From: Gemmatimonadota bacterium
GTDB lineage: Bacteria; 4572-55; J002
Direction: 5' to 3'
Assembly: GCA_003697105.1 (NCBI GenBank)
Contig: RFFQ01000095.1
Location: forward strand, 1 to 64,000
Length of the DNA: 64,000 nt
The notes under the pieces are model-generated. The model did no database searches and was not told where the DNA came from. It saw nothing but the letters and a program-made list of their open reading frames with translations. The position numbers were made by a program, and so were the translations under genes. Below are positions 28,363 to 36,058 of this stretch, in pieces (position 1 is the first letter of the stretch; each line of letters begins with the position of its first letter).

Positions 28363-28812
28363 TTACTGGTTTGGGGAAGGATAAATATAGATACCCACTG
28401 TATCCTTCACGTTTGGATCGGTATCCCACCAGCCTTCTACGATGGCTTTCACACCTTGTACCGGGGGGTTCGTTTGAAATCCACTGAACGTAACGGATGT
28501 TTGTCCGGTATTATCAGTGACACCAAAGGCTTGAATTTCACCTATATCGGTGCGGAAAATCACGGTTTCTCCGCTCAAAGCCTGATTATCTCCGTCACGC
28601 AGGGTGGCGAAGACCTCCGCATAGACTGAATCCCCACCGGCATCGTAAACTGTGGTTGGCGTAGCGGTCAAGGTTAATTTTGCTGGCGACGTATCCCGAT
28701 TTTCGCACCCGGTTAGGAGCACGAGAAGGCTCAACTGAACAAAGATACAAACGCTGATGATGGGGGAGACTCCCTTTGAGACCTTTAGGGCTTTTTTGTC
28801 ATTAAAACTCAT
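28363..28812 (-). CDS. Small Ig-like (Big-type) lipoprotein
   Basis: A ~149-residue lipoprotein. The hydrophobic signal runs into the lipobox LLTGC near residue 37-41. The mature part resembles a bacterial Ig-like fold of the invasin/Big-1 kind (LTLTATPTTVYDAGGDSVYA, GETVIF, NTGQTSVTFSGF). These domains are structural and often lie on the cell surface. The ATG at 28812 is preceded by AAGGAG at 7 bases; the GTG at 28818 is too close to that site. It sits directly upstream of the giant CHAT lipoprotein, so the two probably work together in the envelope. Confidence 0.75.
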   Translation of the reverse strand: MSFNDKKALKVSKGVSPIISVCIFVQLSLLVLLTGCENRDTSPAKLTLTATPTTVYDAGGDSVYAEVFATLRDGDNQALSGETVIFRTDIGEIQAFGVTDNTGQTSVTFSGFQTNPPVQGVKAIVEGWWDTDPNVKDTVGIYIYPSPNQ

Positions 28813-28966
28813 ACTCACACTCCTTTCCGAGAGAAGAATTAAACATCATGTTGCTTTTTTTGACCTTATTTCCGGAGTAGTCCTGAGATGCTCTGGCAGT
28901 AAAATATAGATATAGCCTTGATTTTAGGAGGTTGATGAACATCGGCATTAAATCTGCTGAAGACAT
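28802..28966 (-). CDS. Possible 54-residue ORF coupled to the Ig-like lipoprotein gene
   Basis: An ATG at 28966 follows a strong GGAAGGAG site, and the frame stays open to a TAA that overlaps the start of the next gene. The product is unknown and matches no family I recognise; it could be a small protein or a leader that couples translation to the downstream gene. A purely untranslated leader is the alternative. Confidence 0.35.
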   Translation of the reverse strand: MSSADLMPMFINLLKSRLYLYFTARASQDYSGNKVKKSNMMFNSSLGKECEYEF

Positions 28967-29011
28967 GTTACTCCTTCCCCTCCAGTAGCCGCTATACAAT
29001 GGCGGTTATAC

Positions 29012-29053
29012 AAAAACCAGTTTCTTCGATGGCGAATCGAGGAAACTGGTTTT
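29012..29053 (-). terminator. Rho-independent terminator of the outer-membrane operon
   Basis: Long inverted repeat with outer arms AAAACCAGTTTC / GAAACTGGTTTT and inner TCGAT / ATCGA, followed by a T-rich stretch on the minus strand. It lies about 37 bases past the stop at 29090. The arms are also T-rich on the plus strand, so it could work in both directions. Confidence 0.85.
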
Positions 29054-29089
29054 CTTTATTTCAGCCAATAACCTAAACTGGAGAAATGG

Positions 29090-29938
29090 TTAGAATTGGT
29101 AGCCGAATCCAAACTGGTGGGTCAACGGTAGTTTTTCATGGTTTGTCAGGGCATAATCCAGTTGGATATCAGAAAAGGAAAAGCCCAATCCGGTGGAGAA
29201 GCGGTTGGGTTCGGTTTGAACACCTGCCCGAACGTCACAGCGCATGTTGAGCAGAGGGTCCTCGTACACTCGAAATTCCATTCCGACCAGTGCCCGTACC
29301 GGTTGACCTTTTTCTTTGGAAAGATCAAATGCTGTCAATACTCCGGTCAATGGTGTGTAGGAAATACCGACATTAATCAGTTGGGGGAGATCGTTGGTAT
29401 GGGCATTTTTTACCGTACTCTCAATTTCTGGGCGATTGGCATTGTGGATAAACGCACCGAGCCGCCAGCGGCGGTAAATTGTTGCCATAAAACCGGCATC
29501 AACCCCGTAAGTTATGGCATTCCCCAAGCGGTCACCTTGGTCGATTTGGTATCCGGTCAGGTTGTAACCAAATGCCAAATCGCGTGTGAGAGCGAGTCCG
29601 TGTGAAATTGTCAATGCCCGTTCGCTAAGTTGGGAGAATCCCATATCCTGATAACCCACACCCCAGGTACCCCACCGCGTGGGGTAGGCGACATCAAGCG
29701 TTCCGTTATGGATGCCACTGCCGTAGAGGTCTTTGTATTGTGCCCGAAGCTCGGGACGATCTACCCGGCTTAAGCCGGCAGGATTAAACCGGATGGCAGT
29801 GGCATTGTTCGCTACAGCAGTAAATGCCCCTCCCATCCCTTGTGCCCGAACTCCAAATTCCATATCCTCAAAAACCCCGGCATGGAGGCTCATGGGGATG
29901 AGCATAGCACTGACCCATAATATCCACATGCGTTTCAT
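29090..29938 (-). CDS. PorV/PorQ-like outer-membrane beta-barrel protein
   Basis: A ~282-residue protein with a signal peptide ending near LHA. The family opening then follows: GVRAQGMGGAFTAVANN and AIRFNPAGLSR (~35-60). Amphipathic strands ending in aromatic residues fill the rest, and the C-terminus is aromatic (FGYQF), as in outer-membrane barrels. Related PorV/PorQ and UPF0164 proteins act in type IX secretion or as FadL-like barrels; no Por/Gld secretion gene is seen in the window. ATG at 29938 chosen over the GTG three bases earlier. Last gene before the terminator at 29012-29053. Confidence 0.75.
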   Translation of the reverse strand: MKRMWILWVSAMLIPMSLHAGVFEDMEFGVRAQGMGGAFTAVANNATAIRFNPAGLSRVDRPELRAQYKDLYGSGIHNGTLDVAYPTRWGTWGVGYQDMGFSQLSERALTISHGLALTRDLAFGYNLTGYQIDQGDRLGNAITYGVDAGFMATIYRRWRLGAFIHNANRPEIESTVKNAHTNDLPQLINVGISYTPLTGVLTAFDLSKEKGQPVRALVGMEFRVYEDPLLNMRCDVRAGVQTEPNRFSTGLGFSFSDIQLDYALTNHEKLPLTHQFGFGYQF

Positions 29939-29963
29939 CACTTGAATTTCCTCAGAGAATCGA

Positions 29964-30362
29964 CTAGTTAAGACCCCGCCCCATTTTAGCTGAGACTTTG
30001 GGTTTAAAAATATATTCTTTTTTGTAAATGATCAGATCAACGGTTTTTTTGTAAGGGCGTACCGCAATTTCCATATCCCCGGGTTTGGGGTAGTTTCGAC
30101 GGATACGGATATCGTATTCGGGGTCTCTAATGGGGATATTGTGTTTTTTTGCCACCTCCATGATGGCCGTTCGCACAACTGCGTCCGTTTTGACCTGCCC
30201 AAACCGAGCTTGTTCATCCATCACGCTAATCAGGGCATTAAAGCCAATTTTGGGGGTTGCCAGACGGATAACGGCATTCACAACGACCCCCAAAATTACC
30301 AAAAAAATGATAACTTTAATTCCGGTGCTAAGTCCCCGTTGGTGTTGCTGGCGTGTAAGCAT
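29964..30362 (-). CDS. Small membrane protein (DUF4845-like layout)
   Basis: A 132-residue protein. A short basic N-terminus (RQQHQRGLS) leads into one membrane segment (~residues 15-33), then a ~95-residue alpha/beta domain with basic strands (IRIRRNYPKPGDMEIAV) that would face the periplasm. This resembles DUF4845 proteins, but the match is by layout only. AAAGAGGTG precedes the ATG. It sits between two PorV-like genes in the same operon. Function unknown. Confidence 0.5.
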   Translation of the reverse strand: MLTRQQHQRGLSTGIKVIIFLVILGVVVNAVIRLATPKIGFNALISVMDEQARFGQVKTDAVVRTAIMEVAKKHNIPIRDPEYDIRIRRNYPKPGDMEIAVRPYKKTVDLIIYKKEYIFKPKVSAKMGRGLN

Positions 30363-30373
30363 GAATCACCTCT

Positions 30374-31846
30374 TTACCGAAGATACCGTTCACATTTCTG
30401 AATCCAGTGAGTTGCTTCGCCTCCGACAACCGGTTGGCTATTGGGATACCTATCGATAACGGCTTGGAAAGCCTCCTTGGCGGCGTTGTAATTTTGCTGA
30501 AAATAATAACAATACCCAATCATCAGTTGACCGTCGGGGTCCATATCCGTTTCTCGCGTATCTTGAATAACGCGTTCAAAATAGCGCATCGCCATCTGGT
30601 AATCCCCCCGTTCAAAATAGCATTGTCCGATCATGTAAAGTGCTTCGTCAGTTTTGCTTGAGCTAGGGTATTCATCCAAAATACGTTCAAATAGCTCTTG
30701 TGCGGCATCAAATTGTTCATTTTGGTACTGAAATTTACCCGCTTTATATAGTTCCGTTGCCGCCTGCTCTTCCTCTGCTTGAAGTTTGTCTTCTGCGGGC
30801 GGTACCGGGAGCGGGGTCTTTTTTTCGACCACAACGGGTGGTGGTACTGCCGGAGGCTGGTTCACCACCGGCGTGGGGTTTACCGGTGTGGGGCTGGGGC
30901 TTACCGATGGTACGTTGCCAAAATGAAATGCGAGTGAGAACCGATGGGTCTCACCGAGATTCCCGTAAGGCACAAAGGCATAATCCAAATGGATCGTTCC
31001 GACCCGAAAACCGGCACCCGCCGTATATCCGGTATCATCACCTAAGGCATCCGTGCCTTCTGTTTTGTATTTGTAACCCGCACGAAGCGCAATCATGTGC
31101 TGGATCCAAAATTCCATTCCGCCGTATATCCGCACATTGTTATCATTCGGGATTTCCATATCCGCGGCCAGTAGCAGATTCTGGTTCAACATTTCGTAAG
31201 CGGCTCCGGCACGGATGGTCATCGGTAATGCTTGTGATTCGGCTTCAAATTTCATTTCTGGACCCAAATGCTGGGCAGTAAGGGCTAGCTTCAAATGACG
31301 TGCGGGTCGATAGGTCAATCCCACATCGGCGGCGAATCCGGTTGCCGAATACTCATCAATGGATTGGTAAATTCCTTTGATGGTGACTCCGATGGCAACC
31401 ATATTGCCTAGTTTTTGAGCTAGCGTTGCTCCCAACACATAATCTCCGGCGCTAAATTCATTAATGGGGCTGTTATATGTTGCTCCACGGCCCTCAATGC
31501 CAGCGGTGTACAACCCACCACCAAAGAATCCCACATGCATGTTGCGAGAAAGCGGATGGGAGAATCCCAAATAGTCATAACGAATATCTTGAAACCACTC
31601 GTAATGGGATAGTGTAACCGAACTGGACGTGTGAAAAGCCAATCCTGCCGGATTCCAATAGGTCGCCTCACCTCCAGTGGCGAGCGCAGAAAACGCTTCA
31701 CCCATCCCGCTTGCACGAGCACCCACGGGAATTTTGAGAAATTTAGCGCCACTTTCACCCGCAGAGGCATTAATCTCACTGGCAAATGCAGGTACTGCCA
31801 GAGAAAGCGCACAAAACAAAGATAAAACCTGCATGAAATGTTTCAT
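30374..31846 (-). CDS. PorV-like outer-membrane protein fused to a periplasmic TPR domain
   Basis: A 490-residue exported protein. After a signal peptide (~1-22), residues ~30-330 form a PorV-type barrel, starting with SGAKFLKIPVGARASGMGEA and ATYWNPAGLA. A Pro-rich linker (~335-375) then leads to a TPR domain (~385-490) resembling YbgF/CpoB/BamD-like repeats (FDAAQELFERILDEYP, DEALYMIGQCYFERGDY). The TPR end would lie in the periplasm. AAGGAGG precedes the ATG, and a -35/-10 promoter lies at 31916-31945. First gene of the operon. Confidence 0.8.
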   Translation of the reverse strand: MKHFMQVLSLFCALSLAVPAFASEINASAGESGAKFLKIPVGARASGMGEAFSALATGGEATYWNPAGLAFHTSSSVTLSHYEWFQDIRYDYLGFSHPLSRNMHVGFFGGGLYTAGIEGRGATYNSPINEFSAGDYVLGATLAQKLGNMVAIGVTIKGIYQSIDEYSATGFAADVGLTYRPARHLKLALTAQHLGPEMKFEAESQALPMTIRAGAAYEMLNQNLLLAADMEIPNDNNVRIYGGMEFWIQHMIALRAGYKYKTEGTDALGDDTGYTAGAGFRVGTIHLDYAFVPYGNLGETHRFSLAFHFGNVPSVSPSPTPVNPTPVVNQPPAVPPPVVVEKKTPLPVPPAEDKLQAEEEQAATELYKAGKFQYQNEQFDAAQELFERILDEYPSSSKTDEALYMIGQCYFERGDYQMAMRYFERVIQDTRETDMDPDGQLMIGYCYYFQQNYNAAKEAFQAVIDRYPNSQPVVGGEATHWIQKCERYLR

Positions 31847-31915
31847 TAGCGGTTCCTCCTTATAAAAAACTAAAAGATCACACCGCTATGGGGCGCACGG
31901 TGTTAGAACGGAATA

Positions 31916-31945
31916 AATGTACCATAATTCCGAAAGTCTTGTCAA
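31916..31945 (-). promoter_or_regulatory. Promoter of the PorV operon
   Basis: Minus-strand TTGACA (31945-31940), 18-base spacer, TACATT (31921-31916), about 70 bases before the ATG at 31846. It overlaps the end of nothing: the nfi stop is at 31970. Confidence 0.7.
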
Positions 31946-31969
31946 GTACAAAGTTGGTCAAAAGCTCGA

Positions 31970-32656
31970 TTATTCCTGCTGTGCGAGGGCGATCCGTTTG
32001 TATTCCGCCACTCGCCGGTCTGCTTGCCGGGTGGGTTCCGGTAATCGATAGCGGGAGGTACAGGCTAGCGAGATTTTTACGGCAGATGTGAGGGACATCC
32101 GGTGTCCGGGCGAGATGAACAGCGGGCGCACATTTGTTCGGGTGCGGACAACTTTTCCGATAACTTCATTTTGGTCCATTAAATTTGAGGTAGCGCCTTT
32201 TTCTAAAGCCGGTAATATGTATGACCCGACCAAGCGTGACTTGGCACAGCCAATTGTCGGGGAATCTAGCAGTACTCCCAAATGGGCGGCGAGTCCGAGC
32301 CGGCGAGGATGGGCAATGCCGTGCCCATCAAACAAGATGACATCCGGGGTGTGCTCCAGTTGTGCAAATGCTTTTAAGAGGACTTCTCCCTCCCGAAAAC
32401 TTAAAAACCCCGGAACATAGGGAAACCGTACCCTTACTCGGGCGTAGCATTCTTGAACACATTCTAATTCTGGGAAATGGAGTAGGATAACGGCGGCAAA
32501 CGCTTCATCATGATGAAATGCCACGTCGGCGCCGGCAACCCACTGGATGGACTCCAGGGGAAGATCGGTAAAGACTAATTTTTTGACTAACTCGTTTTGC
32601 AGGGCTTTGGCGGCGGTTGTGCTCAGGCTCCATTCGTGAGTCACTACCGGTGTCAT
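31970..32656 (-). CDS. nfi: Endonuclease V (deoxyinosine 3'-endonuclease)
   Basis: A 228-residue protein of the usual length for Nfi, which nicks DNA one base 3' of deoxyinosine. Family motifs are present: VAGADVAF near residue 40 with the first catalytic Asp, Pro-Tyr-Val-Pro-Gly-Phe-Leu-Ser-Phe-Arg-Glu near 80 (wedge and second acid), and LFDGHGIAHPRRLGLAAHLG near 110. The start ATG overlaps the stop of the MBL gene, so translation is probably coupled. Last gene of the long run that begins at infC. Confidence 0.92.
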   Translation of the reverse strand: MTPVVTHEWSLSTTAAKALQNELVKKLVFTDLPLESIQWVAGADVAFHHDEAFAAVILLHFPELECVQECYARVRVRFPYVPGFLSFREGEVLLKAFAQLEHTPDVILFDGHGIAHPRRLGLAAHLGVLLDSPTIGCAKSRLVGSYILPALEKGATSNLMDQNEVIGKVVRTRTNVRPLFISPGHRMSLTSAVKISLACTSRYRLPEPTRQADRRVAEYKRIALAQQE

Positions 32657-33429
32657 AATTCTACCAGAGGTGTCGGGGCGTGTTGTTGCCCCACATGGAT
32701 CGCAATTTGAGGATGATCACTTTTTCGAACCGTATCCACGGCGAGACGGTGGGCGAGGTCAGGGCAGTTATTTTCTTCACTAAGGTGTGCCAGAAACACC
32801 GCTTCGAGGTCGCAATGGATCAATTTGGAAAGGGCATTGTTAAATGCGCCGTTCGATAAATGCCCGTTTTTGCTGAGAATTCGTTGTTTCAATGACCACG
32901 GATACTTTGACGATTTGAGCATCTCTTCGTCGTGGTTACTTTCCAACACGATCAGATTGGCACCGATCAAATGGCGTCCCACCCGACGGGTAACAAACCC
33001 CAAGTCCGTTGCGATTCCAATTTTGGAGCCATTATGCTGGATGATTACACTGATCGGATCGGCGGCATCATGGGGCGTTTGCACCGGATGTACCAAAATC
33101 TCACGGGCGATCTCAAAAGGTTCATTTGTCGTGATCAAATGAGGTTGGAACGCCTGTTTTAGAGTTCGGCTGAGATGATGATACGTCCCTTGATTCAGAT
33201 AAACGGGAATTGAATAGGCACGGACAAGCCGCGCCAGCCCTTTAACATGATCGTAATGTTCATGGGTGATAATAATGGCATCTAACTGCGAGGGCGTAAT
33301 CTGGATGCGCTCCAAGCGCTGAATTAAATCTTTCAGGGTTAATCCAACATCCACCAACAGCCGAAATCCATTGATCTCCACAAACGTTGAATTTCCTTTG
33401 CTACCACTTGCCAGTAAACAGACCTTCAC
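32653..33429 (-). CDS. MBL-fold metallohydrolase, WalJ/YycJ-like
   Basis: A 258-residue protein opening with LLASGSKGNSTFVE, the hallmark of the YycJ/WalJ subfamily, followed by the metal motif ITHEHYDHVKG near residue 55-62. A later His ligand is in PHDAAD and an Asp in ATDLGF. WalJ-type proteins have been linked to cell-wall/replication coordination and DNA repair as 5'-exonucleases. It lies 15 bases after rny and overlaps nfi, so a nucleic-acid role is the likelier reading. Confidence 0.85.
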   Translation of the reverse strand: MKVCLLASGSKGNSTFVEINGFRLLVDVGLTLKDLIQRLERIQITPSQLDAIIITHEHYDHVKGLARLVRAYSIPVYLNQGTYHHLSRTLKQAFQPHLITTNEPFEIAREILVHPVQTPHDAADPISVIIQHNGSKIGIATDLGFVTRRVGRHLIGANLIVLESNHDEEMLKSSKYPWSLKQRILSKNGHLSNGAFNNALSKLIHCDLEAVFLAHLSEENNCPDLAHRLAVDTVRKSDHPQIAIHVGQQHAPTPLVEL

Positions 33430-33444
33430 CGTTTATCGCCTATG

Positions 33445-35016
33445 TTATGTTGCGTATGCAATGGATCGCGTTTCTCGAATCACGGTTACTTTAATACTGC
33501 CGGGATAATCGACTTGTTTTTGAATTTCTTTGGCCACTTTATTTGCGATTTCATCGGCTTGGGAGTCGTTGACTTTATTGGGTTTGACCATGATTCGGAT
33601 TTCCCGCCCGGCTTGAATCGCATAGGATTTATCGACCCCCTCAAACGAACTCGCGATTTCTTCGAGTTTTTCCAGCCGCTTAATGTAGGCTTCCAATGTT
33701 TCCCGCCGGGCACCGGGGCGAGCGCTCGAAATGGTGTCTGCGGCGGAGACCAGCACTGTAATTAAAGAGGATGCTTCGGTATCTTCGTGGTGTTCGGCGA
33801 TGGCACTGATAACCTCTTTCGGTTCATTATAGCGTTTGGCAACTTCAACTCCTAATTCCACATGGGAGCCTTCGCTTTCGTGGGTTAATACTTTGCCAAT
33901 ATCGTGCATTAATCCGGCACGACGGGCAATACGGGCATCTAAACCCATTTCTTTTGCCAACATTCCCGCAATCACGGCAACCTCTTTGGAATGTTGGAGC
34001 ATATTTTGCCCGTAGCTGGTACGGTATTTTAAGCGTCCGATGAGTTTTTGCATTTCTGGATGGACATTATTCAAGCCGAGTTCGAGGCAGGTTTCTTCGC
34101 CCAACTGGGCGATACCCTCTTCCACCACGGCATGGGATTTTCCCACAATATCCTCGATACGGGCTGGGTGGATTCGTCCATCGCTGACCAGTTTTTCCAT
34201 GGCGACCCGGGCAACTTCACGCCGGATGGGGTCAAATCCAGAGATCAGCACTGCTTCTGGGGTATCATCAATGATGACATCCACGCCGGTCAGATTTTCA
34301 AAAGCTCGGATATTCCGCCCTTCGCGTCCGATAATACGCCCTTTCATGTCATCACTTGGCAGAGAAACTACCGCCACGGTACTTTCTGCCACGTGTTCTG
34401 CCGCATATCGTTCGACCGCCAAACTGATAATGTGTTTTGCCTCTCGTTCGGCTTCCCGGGTGGCTTTATCTTTAATATCCCGAATGAGTTGCGATGCCTC
34501 CATCTTGGCTTGATTTTCCATGTTGCGGATCAAGAGTTGTTTGGCTTCTTCTGAAGTCATTCGTGAAATTTTTTCCAGCATTCGGGTTTGTTCGGCGATC
34601 AGTTCATTAAGTCGCTCATTTTGTTCGTCAATGACCCGAGCTTTGGTTTGTAATTCCCGTTCCCGGGCAGAGACCGCTTTTTCCTTTTTGTTAAGGACAT
34701 CTACTTTGCGATCCAAGTGAGATTCTTTGGTTGCTAAGCGTTTTTCACGGCTTTTCAGCTCCTTACGGATATCTTGAAGTTCCCGTTCTAGCTCTACCTT
34801 ACGTTCGTACCACTCATCTTTGGCTTCTAAAATGGCTTCTTTTTTGAGTGTCTCGCTTTCTTTTCGGGCTTCATCCAAAATTTTTTGCGCCAAGTCCTCG
34901 GCGTCTTGCAATTTTGCCTGACTGACTTTTTTATTCCAGTACCACCCTAAAATGAATGCGATCACTGCCGATGCCAGAATAGAAAACATAATTAAAATTG
35001 GCTTCAACAGTTCCAT
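33445..35016 (-). CDS. rny: Ribonuclease Y
   Basis: A 523-residue membrane-anchored endoribonuclease that starts mRNA decay. One N-terminal membrane helix (~5-25) leads into a long charged coiled coil (~30-200), a KH domain with GRIIGREGRNIRAFE (~225-245), and an HD domain with the His-Asp pair in LMHDIGK (~365-372). The length is typical. GGAGGT lies 12 bases before the ATG, slightly far. Located directly downstream of the 6S RNA gene and zapA, a gene order seen in several bacterial groups. Confidence 0.95.
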   Translation of the reverse strand: MELLKPILIMFSILASAVIAFILGWYWNKKVSQAKLQDAEDLAQKILDEARKESETLKKEAILEAKDEWYERKVELERELQDIRKELKSREKRLATKESHLDRKVDVLNKKEKAVSARERELQTKARVIDEQNERLNELIAEQTRMLEKISRMTSEEAKQLLIRNMENQAKMEASQLIRDIKDKATREAEREAKHIISLAVERYAAEHVAESTVAVVSLPSDDMKGRIIGREGRNIRAFENLTGVDVIIDDTPEAVLISGFDPIRREVARVAMEKLVSDGRIHPARIEDIVGKSHAVVEEGIAQLGEETCLELGLNNVHPEMQKLIGRLKYRTSYGQNMLQHSKEVAVIAGMLAKEMGLDARIARRAGLMHDIGKVLTHESEGSHVELGVEVAKRYNEPKEVISAIAEHHEDTEASSLITVLVSAADTISSARPGARRETLEAYIKRLEKLEEIASSFEGVDKSYAIQAGREIRIMVKPNKVNDSQADEIANKVAKEIQKQVDYPGSIKVTVIRETRSIAYAT

Positions 35017-35084
35017 TGTATTGTTCTAACCTCCAACAAATTTCAACTAAACTACTTCTCGGATTAATGCCATCAATCTGCAAT

Positions 35085-35282
35085 AAAAACCCCGCTATCT
35101 CGTGTGACTCAAAGTAACATTGAACCCAAACTTTAGATACGGTGGTTTGTCCGTATGGTAAATTAATGCGTCCCCTAAACCTCTACGAGGGGGGCGTGCA
35201 CGCTTTTACCAGTTAGGATTCCCTAGTGTTTAATGTTAGCTCAAGTACCTTCAAATCATCACGAAGACAGCGGGGAATCTGA
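35085..35282 (-). ncRNA. ssrS: 6S RNA
   Basis: The 316-base space between rny and zapA holds an RNA with the 6S shape. The 5' arm CCCCGCTGTCT (35275-35265) pairs over 11 bp, with one G-U, with the 3' arm AGATAGCGGGG (35100-35090), 186 bases apart. Inside there is a large open region, and an apical arm with TGGTAAA/TTTACCA, GCGT/ACGC and a C-run/G-run pair. The 3' arm is followed by five T, which would terminate transcription. It has its own promoter at 35293-35322. 6S RNA binds and sequesters the housekeeping RNA polymerase. Length, shape and the zapA neighbour agree; a covariance-model search would settle it. Confidence 0.82.
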
Positions 35283-35292
35283 ATATCTATTC

Positions 35293-35322
35293 AACTTAGA
35301 ATAGTTAGATTCGAGATGTCAA
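35293..35322 (-). promoter_or_regulatory. Promoter of the 6S RNA gene
   Basis: Minus-strand TTGACA (35322-35317), 18-base spacer, TAAGTT (35298-35293). Transcription would start near 35286, about 11 bases before the first stem base of the RNA. Confidence 0.6.
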
Positions 35323-35332
35323 GAGAGCATGA

Positions 35333-35674
35333 TTAATCTTCATCTGTATTCGACTCGGATTGGGGTTGACCCTCCTCATCTTGGATTGTACGAGTTAGTG
35401 TTTCTGAGAGGCCGTTTAATTTTCCTTCAATTTCCAACAGTAAGCGTTGTCGAAGTTCGCGTTCCTGATACAGTTCATCTGCAATATTGATAGCTGCTAA
35501 AATGGCAACTCGTGCGGATGAGGCAATAGACAGGTTATCGGTGATTTCCCGCATTTTGGAATCCACATAGCGGGCAACTTTGCCAATATGATCTGGATCG
35601 ACATCACCTTTAATGCCATATTCAGAGCCAAATATGTGAACTTTTACTGTTTTGGTTTGGTCTTCGGTTGTCAT
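35333..35674 (-). CDS. zapA: Cell division protein ZapA
   Basis: A ~113-residue protein with the ZapA layout: an N-terminal beta-rich head (VKVHIFGSEYGIKGD) followed by a long helix with the hallmark RVAILAAINIADEL, then a coiled coil and a polar tail. ZapA bundles FtsZ filaments at the division site. I start at the ATG at 35674; a TTG nine codons upstream is possible but has no good ribosome site. Between the coiled-coil gene and 6S RNA in the infC-to-nfi run. Confidence 0.88.
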   Translation of the reverse strand: MTTEDQTKTVKVHIFGSEYGIKGDVDPDHIGKVARYVDSKMREITDNLSIASSARVAILAAINIADELYQERELRQRLLLEIEGKLNGLSETLTRTIQDEEGQPQSESNTDED

Positions 35675-35762
35675 GTTTATGGTAACTTTCCCAATCAACA
35701 CTATCTCGGTTGTTCAACATCAATCTAATACAGATGAGGCCTAAAATCAACAATTGATCTCA

Positions 35763-36023
35763 TCATAACTCCAGTTCTTCAAACTTGGAGAGCATTTGCT
35801 CTACTTTTAAGCGAATTTTTTCGCTGTCTTGCTTTAAAGCCTCCTCTTCAGCCGTTGTCGTCGCACCGGTGTCCGGGGGTGTTTCTGCAGGAGATGTACT
35901 TGTTTTTCCCCGCAATTTTTGATTCTCTTCACGCAATATTTTGTTTTCGTGCCGCAGTTGAACAATCAGTTTTGTAGCTTGCGCAATTTTATCTTCTAAT
36001 GTTTTAAGGCTCGGTATTTCCAT
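35763..36023 (-). CDS. Short coiled-coil protein, ZapB-like
   Basis: An 86-residue protein almost entirely helical. Residues ~5-45 form a coiled coil (LEDKIAQATKLIVQLRHENK), then comes a Thr/Pro/Ala linker and a second short helix with conserved-looking KVEQMLSKFEELEL at the C-terminus. Its place just before zapA, its length and its heptads suggest a ZapB-type division factor, but the identity is inferred from context more than from sequence. It starts 35 bases after the pheT stop. Confidence 0.65.
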   Translation of the reverse strand: MEIPSLKTLEDKIAQATKLIVQLRHENKILREENQKLRGKTSTSPAETPPDTGATTTAEEEALKQDSEKIRLKVEQMLSKFEELEL

Positions 36024-36058
36024 TGATAATCTTTGTCCTCATTACCGGATAACCCGAT

